This document shows positions 61,749-64,000 of a stretch of DNA of 64,000 bases, one piece after another. Made by a program: the position numbers and the translations under genes. The number at the start of each line of letters is the position of its first letter. Within the stretch, counting starts at the first letter, position 1. Below the pieces are notes generated by a model. The model was given only the letters and a program-made list of their open reading frames with translations, did not search any database and was not told the origin of the DNA. The stretch comes from Amycolatopsis saalfeldensis (GTDB lineage: Bacteria; Actinomycetota; Actinomycetes; Mycobacteriales; Pseudonocardiaceae), in contig NZ_FOEF01000019.1 of assembly GCF_900110575.1 (NCBI RefSeq), positions 164,756 through 228,755 of the forward strand, in the 5' to 3' direction.

Positions 61749-62431
61749 GCGAGTTCTTCGTCGACGCGGACGGCCTCGACACCGGCCGCAACGGGTTCGG
61801 GGAGAAGGCGTCCGAAATCGAGAGCCTGGCGCAGCGCATCGCCGCGCTGGGCGACCCCGGCCGGGTCGCCGCCGCGGCGGGAAACGACAAGAACGGCACC
61901 AACTTCACGCAGACCCACGTCAAGGCCGTCGGTGAGATCCACGACGGCATCAAGGCGTGGTCGCGCGCGGTCGACGGCACCAAGGTCGCGATCGGCGACA
62001 TGGCCAGCTCGTTCCGCGAGGCCGACGCCGGCGCGTTTGACATGGCGACCGACCTGCGCAACAGCTTCGAGAAGCTGAACGACGGCTCGGGTGGCTCTTC
62101 CGACGGCTCGTCGAACCCGCCGTTGGCGCGCCGGGAGGCGGCGCTGGAGCCAACCCAGGCGTTCACGGCCAAGCGACGGTTGGCCGAGCCGGCCGAGAAG
62201 ACCGTGGCACTGGAACGGGCCCAGCGGATCGAGGCGATGCCCGCGGAGCGAGGTGTGCCGGCGGAGCCGTTGCAGCCACGGGAGTTCGTGAGGTCGTCGA
62301 AGCCGGGGGAGGTCACTCCGGAAATTCCGCTGGAGCCGACTCGGTCGTTCCAGCGCGATGTCGGGATTCCGGACGAGGGCGTGGTGACCGAGGGCGTCTC
62401 GACGCGGCCGATCCCCACCACCCCGGCCTGA
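61745..62431 (+). CDS. WXG100-like ESX-associated protein
   Basis: 228-aa protein. Residues 1-~115 are a helical-hairpin WXG100-like domain (FFVDADGLDTGRNGFGEKASEIESLAQRIAALGD; HDGIKAWSRAVDGTKVAIGDMASSFREADAG). The remainder is a disordered tail rich in Glu/Pro/Arg. It has EspC-like layout and overlaps the YbaB-like gene (ATGA at 61745-61748). A likely secreted partner or adaptor for the toxin-like gene 41 nt downstream. Confidence 0.75.
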   Translation: MSEFFVDADGLDTGRNGFGEKASEIESLAQRIAALGDPGRVAAAAGNDKNGTNFTQTHVKAVGEIHDGIKAWSRAVDGTKVAIGDMASSFREADAGAFDMATDLRNSFEKLNDGSGGSSDGSSNPPLARREAALEPTQAFTAKRRLAEPAEKTVALERAQRIEAMPAERGVPAEPLQPREFVRSSKPGEVTPEIPLEPTRSFQRDVGIPDEGVVTEGVSTRPIPTTPA

Positions 62432-62472
62432 GGTTTTTGTTCTGCAGCAGAGGAAAGTGAGGTGAACCCGCG

Positions 62473-64000
62473 ATGAGCCTGATGGTCGACCCGAGCCTGA
62501 ACTGGATCTTCTACATCATCGCGGGTGACGCCTGGCCGCAGGGCGACGAGGACGCGTTGCGCGAGCTGGCCGCCGAGTGGGACGAGGTCGCGCAACGGAT
62601 CGCGTCCGCGGGCCAGGGCTTCAACCAGCTGTCGCAACACGTGACGGCGAACGTCGGCGGCGACGTGCAGACGAACTTCACCAACTTCGCGAACAACCTG
62701 AGCACGATGGGCTCGACGTTCGTGGCGCGGGCGCAGCAGCAGGCGGCGTCGTTGCGTGAGCAGGCGCTGAACATCGAGAACGCCAAGTACGGCATGTTGA
62801 TCTCGATCGCGGTGACCGCGGCCGAGGTGTTGTGGGCGTTGTCGAATCCGTTCACGGCGGCGTTGGCGCCGGAGATCATGGCGGTCGGGCGCGAGGTCGT
62901 CAACGAGGTCGAGCGGACGTTGATCCAGCGCTTGACGAGCCTGCTCTCGCGGATCGCGCGCGAGGCGGCGCAGGAGGCGATCGAAGAGGTCGCGGAGGAC
63001 ATGCTCGCGCAGGGCATCCAGATCGCGCAGGGCAACCGCAACGGTTTCGACTGGAATTCCATCAAGCAGTCCGCAATCCTCGGCGGCGCGGGCGGCGCAT
63101 TCGCCCACGTCGCCGGAAAGGGCCTCGGCAAGTTCGACAACAAGTTCGACACGAACTTCTCGAAGAACGTCTTCGGCGAAGCCGGCATCGAGGCCGCCAC
63201 GGAGGTCGTAGTCGGCGGCCTCGGCGCGGTCGCCTTCGGCGGTGGCCTGGACAGCCTGGGCTGGTCCGCCCTGAACGGCGCCCTGAGCGGCGCCGCCACC
63301 CACGGAGCCCACCACGCCGGCGAATCACTCGCCGGCAAGCTAAACGGCAACGGCGACGGCGGCAGCGGCAAGGGCGGCGGCCCCAACGACGTCGGGGACA
63401 CGGGTTTCAACAAGGGCAACGTCGGCGACATCAAGGCCCCGCCGCCGCCTGGTGGTGGATCGTCTACAACGGACATTGGTGGCCCGTTGGGGAATGGTCC
63501 GTCCGGCACTGGTGGCAACAGTTCTTCCGGCGCGGGTTCTCCGGGCACCGGCTCGTCGGGCAATTCCTCGGGCAACTCTTCCGGTAACGCGGGCTCGCCG
63601 CCGCCGAACAGCAGCACCCCGAACGCCAACAACACAACGAACAACGGCGCGACAAACACTGGTGGCAACAACACCAGCGGTGCCAACAACGGGAACCCCA
63701 CCACCGGTGCGAACGGCAACGGCGCCAATACCGGCACCACCAACTCCAACGGTGCTAACTCCGGCACCACCAATTCTTCTGGCGCCAACAATGGCAGCAC
63801 CAACTCCGGTGGCGCGAACACCAGCGGCCCTAACTCCGGTGGCACCAATTCCGGTGGCGCTAACTCCGGCAGCCCTAACTCCGGTGGCGCCAATTCCTCC
63901 GGCACCAACACTGGCGGCACTAACTCCGGCGGCACTAACTCCGGCGGTAGCAACACTGGCGGCACTAACTCCGGCGGCACTAACTCCGGCGGTAGCAACA
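62473..64000 (+). CDS. WXG-type polymorphic toxin, partial at right edge
   Basis: Open to the end of the window (at least 509 codons, no stop). The N-terminal ~240 residues are a WXG100-like CpnT-type domain: LNWIFYIIAGDAWPQGDEDALRELAAEWDEVAQRI, then a hydrophobic helical region (MLISIAVTAAEVLWALSNPFTAALAPEIM) and GGAGGAFAHVAGKGLGKF. After ~300 a Gly/Asn/Ser/Thr linker starts. Such proteins usually end in a variable toxin domain followed by an immunity gene; both lie outside. ATG 62473 has GAGGTG at short distance. Confidence 0.8.
   Translation, partial: MSLMVDPSLNWIFYIIAGDAWPQGDEDALRELAAEWDEVAQRIASAGQGFNQLSQHVTANVGGDVQTNFTNFANNLSTMGSTFVARAQQQAASLREQALNIENAKYGMLISIAVTAAEVLWALSNPFTAALAPEIMAVGREVVNEVERTLIQRLTSLLSRIAREAAQEAIEEVAEDMLAQGIQIAQGNRNGFDWNSIKQSAILGGAGGAFAHVAGKGLGKFDNKFDTNFSKNVFGEAGIEAATEVVVGGLGAVAFGGGLDSLGWSALNGALSGAATHGAHHAGESLAGKLNGNGDGGSGKGGGPNDVGDTGFNKGNVGDIKAPPPPGGGSSTTDIGGPLGNGPSGTGGNSSSGAGSPGTGSSGNSSGNSSGNAGSPPPNSSTPNANNTTNNGATNTGGNNTSGANNGNPTTGANGNGANTGTTNSNGANSGTTNSSGANNGSTNSGGANTSGPNSGGTNSGGANSGSPNSGGANSSGTNTGGTNSGGTNSGGSNTGGTNSGGTNSGGSN
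63620..64000 (+). repeat. NSGGT/A repeat linker, running off the edge
   Basis: Pentapeptide-like units (NSGGT, NSGGA, NTGGT) repeat about 25 times on a 15-bp register with slight variation. The array continues past position 64000. Confidence 0.8.

Noticed and set aside
63620..64000. CRISPR or minisatellite outside genes
   Set aside because: The 15-bp units keep a single open frame continuous with the toxin N-domain.

Overview
The window is chromosomal DNA of a high-GC actinomycete. The best match is the Pseudonocardiales, probably Amycolatopsis-like; that rank is an inference from gene content. Markers are mycothiol synthase (mshD), an orphan GlnR regulator, an LmeA-like DUF2993 protein, an RsiG-type c-di-GMP anti-sigma homologue, DUF3073 and XRE/DUF397 regulators, and a type VII (ESX) secretion locus. 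No tRNA, rRNA, CRISPR array, transposase or integrase was seen.

Layout. 0-11.7 kb is mostly housekeeping: a secreted GH25 muramidase, a T7SS-associated SseB-like protein, a sterol-carrier-like protein, an XRE/DUF5753 regulator with a DUF397 partner, a NarL-type two-component system facing two small membrane proteins, purF-purM, arfB, a GNAT acetyltransferase and a VanZ protein. 11.9-17.3 kb has an oxidoreductase, then a cobalamin riboswitch driving an ECF-type transporter operon (surface protein, T, fused A1-A2, S). 17.3-23.2 kb holds 3-hydroxyacyl-CoA dehydrogenase, DUF3073, asparaginase, RsiG, YgfZ and PabC. 23.2-26.8 kb is a compact minus-strand operon (32-residue membrane peptide, nitrobindin-like protein, PxpB, PxpC, ParB-like protein) beside a decayed MFS transporter gene under a SoxR-like operator. 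26.9-37 kb is the sulfur/nitrogen/phosphate block: DUF1416, sulfurtransferase, DUF4395 and a cysteine-type leader peptide, thioredoxin, lmeA, glnR, mshD, pstSCAB and phoU. 37-43.4 kb has a giant repeat-bearing LCP protein, a GGDEF protein, idi and an alpha/beta hydrolase.

43.7-64 kb is one rightward ESX locus running off the right edge: WXG100 proteins, a huge Pro/Gly-rich WXG protein with five internal repeat modules, EccC with three ATPase domains, EccD, an 89-residue protein matching only the N-terminus of EccB, a large protein with a C-terminal ADP-ribosyltransferase-like region lacking the catalytic glutamate, an EccA-like tandem AAA protein with an N-terminal right-handed beta-helix, a YbaB/EspL-like protein, another WXG-like protein, and a CpnT-like WXG polymorphic-toxin N-terminus. 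Mycosin, EccE and the periplasmic part of EccB are not in the window. This unusual subunit set is the best candidate for something undescribed.

Across the window, nine genes show the same start geometry: a TANNNT -10 element 6-7 nt upstream of ATG/GTG with no Shine-Dalgarno. This points to leaderless transcripts and was used to pick those starts.
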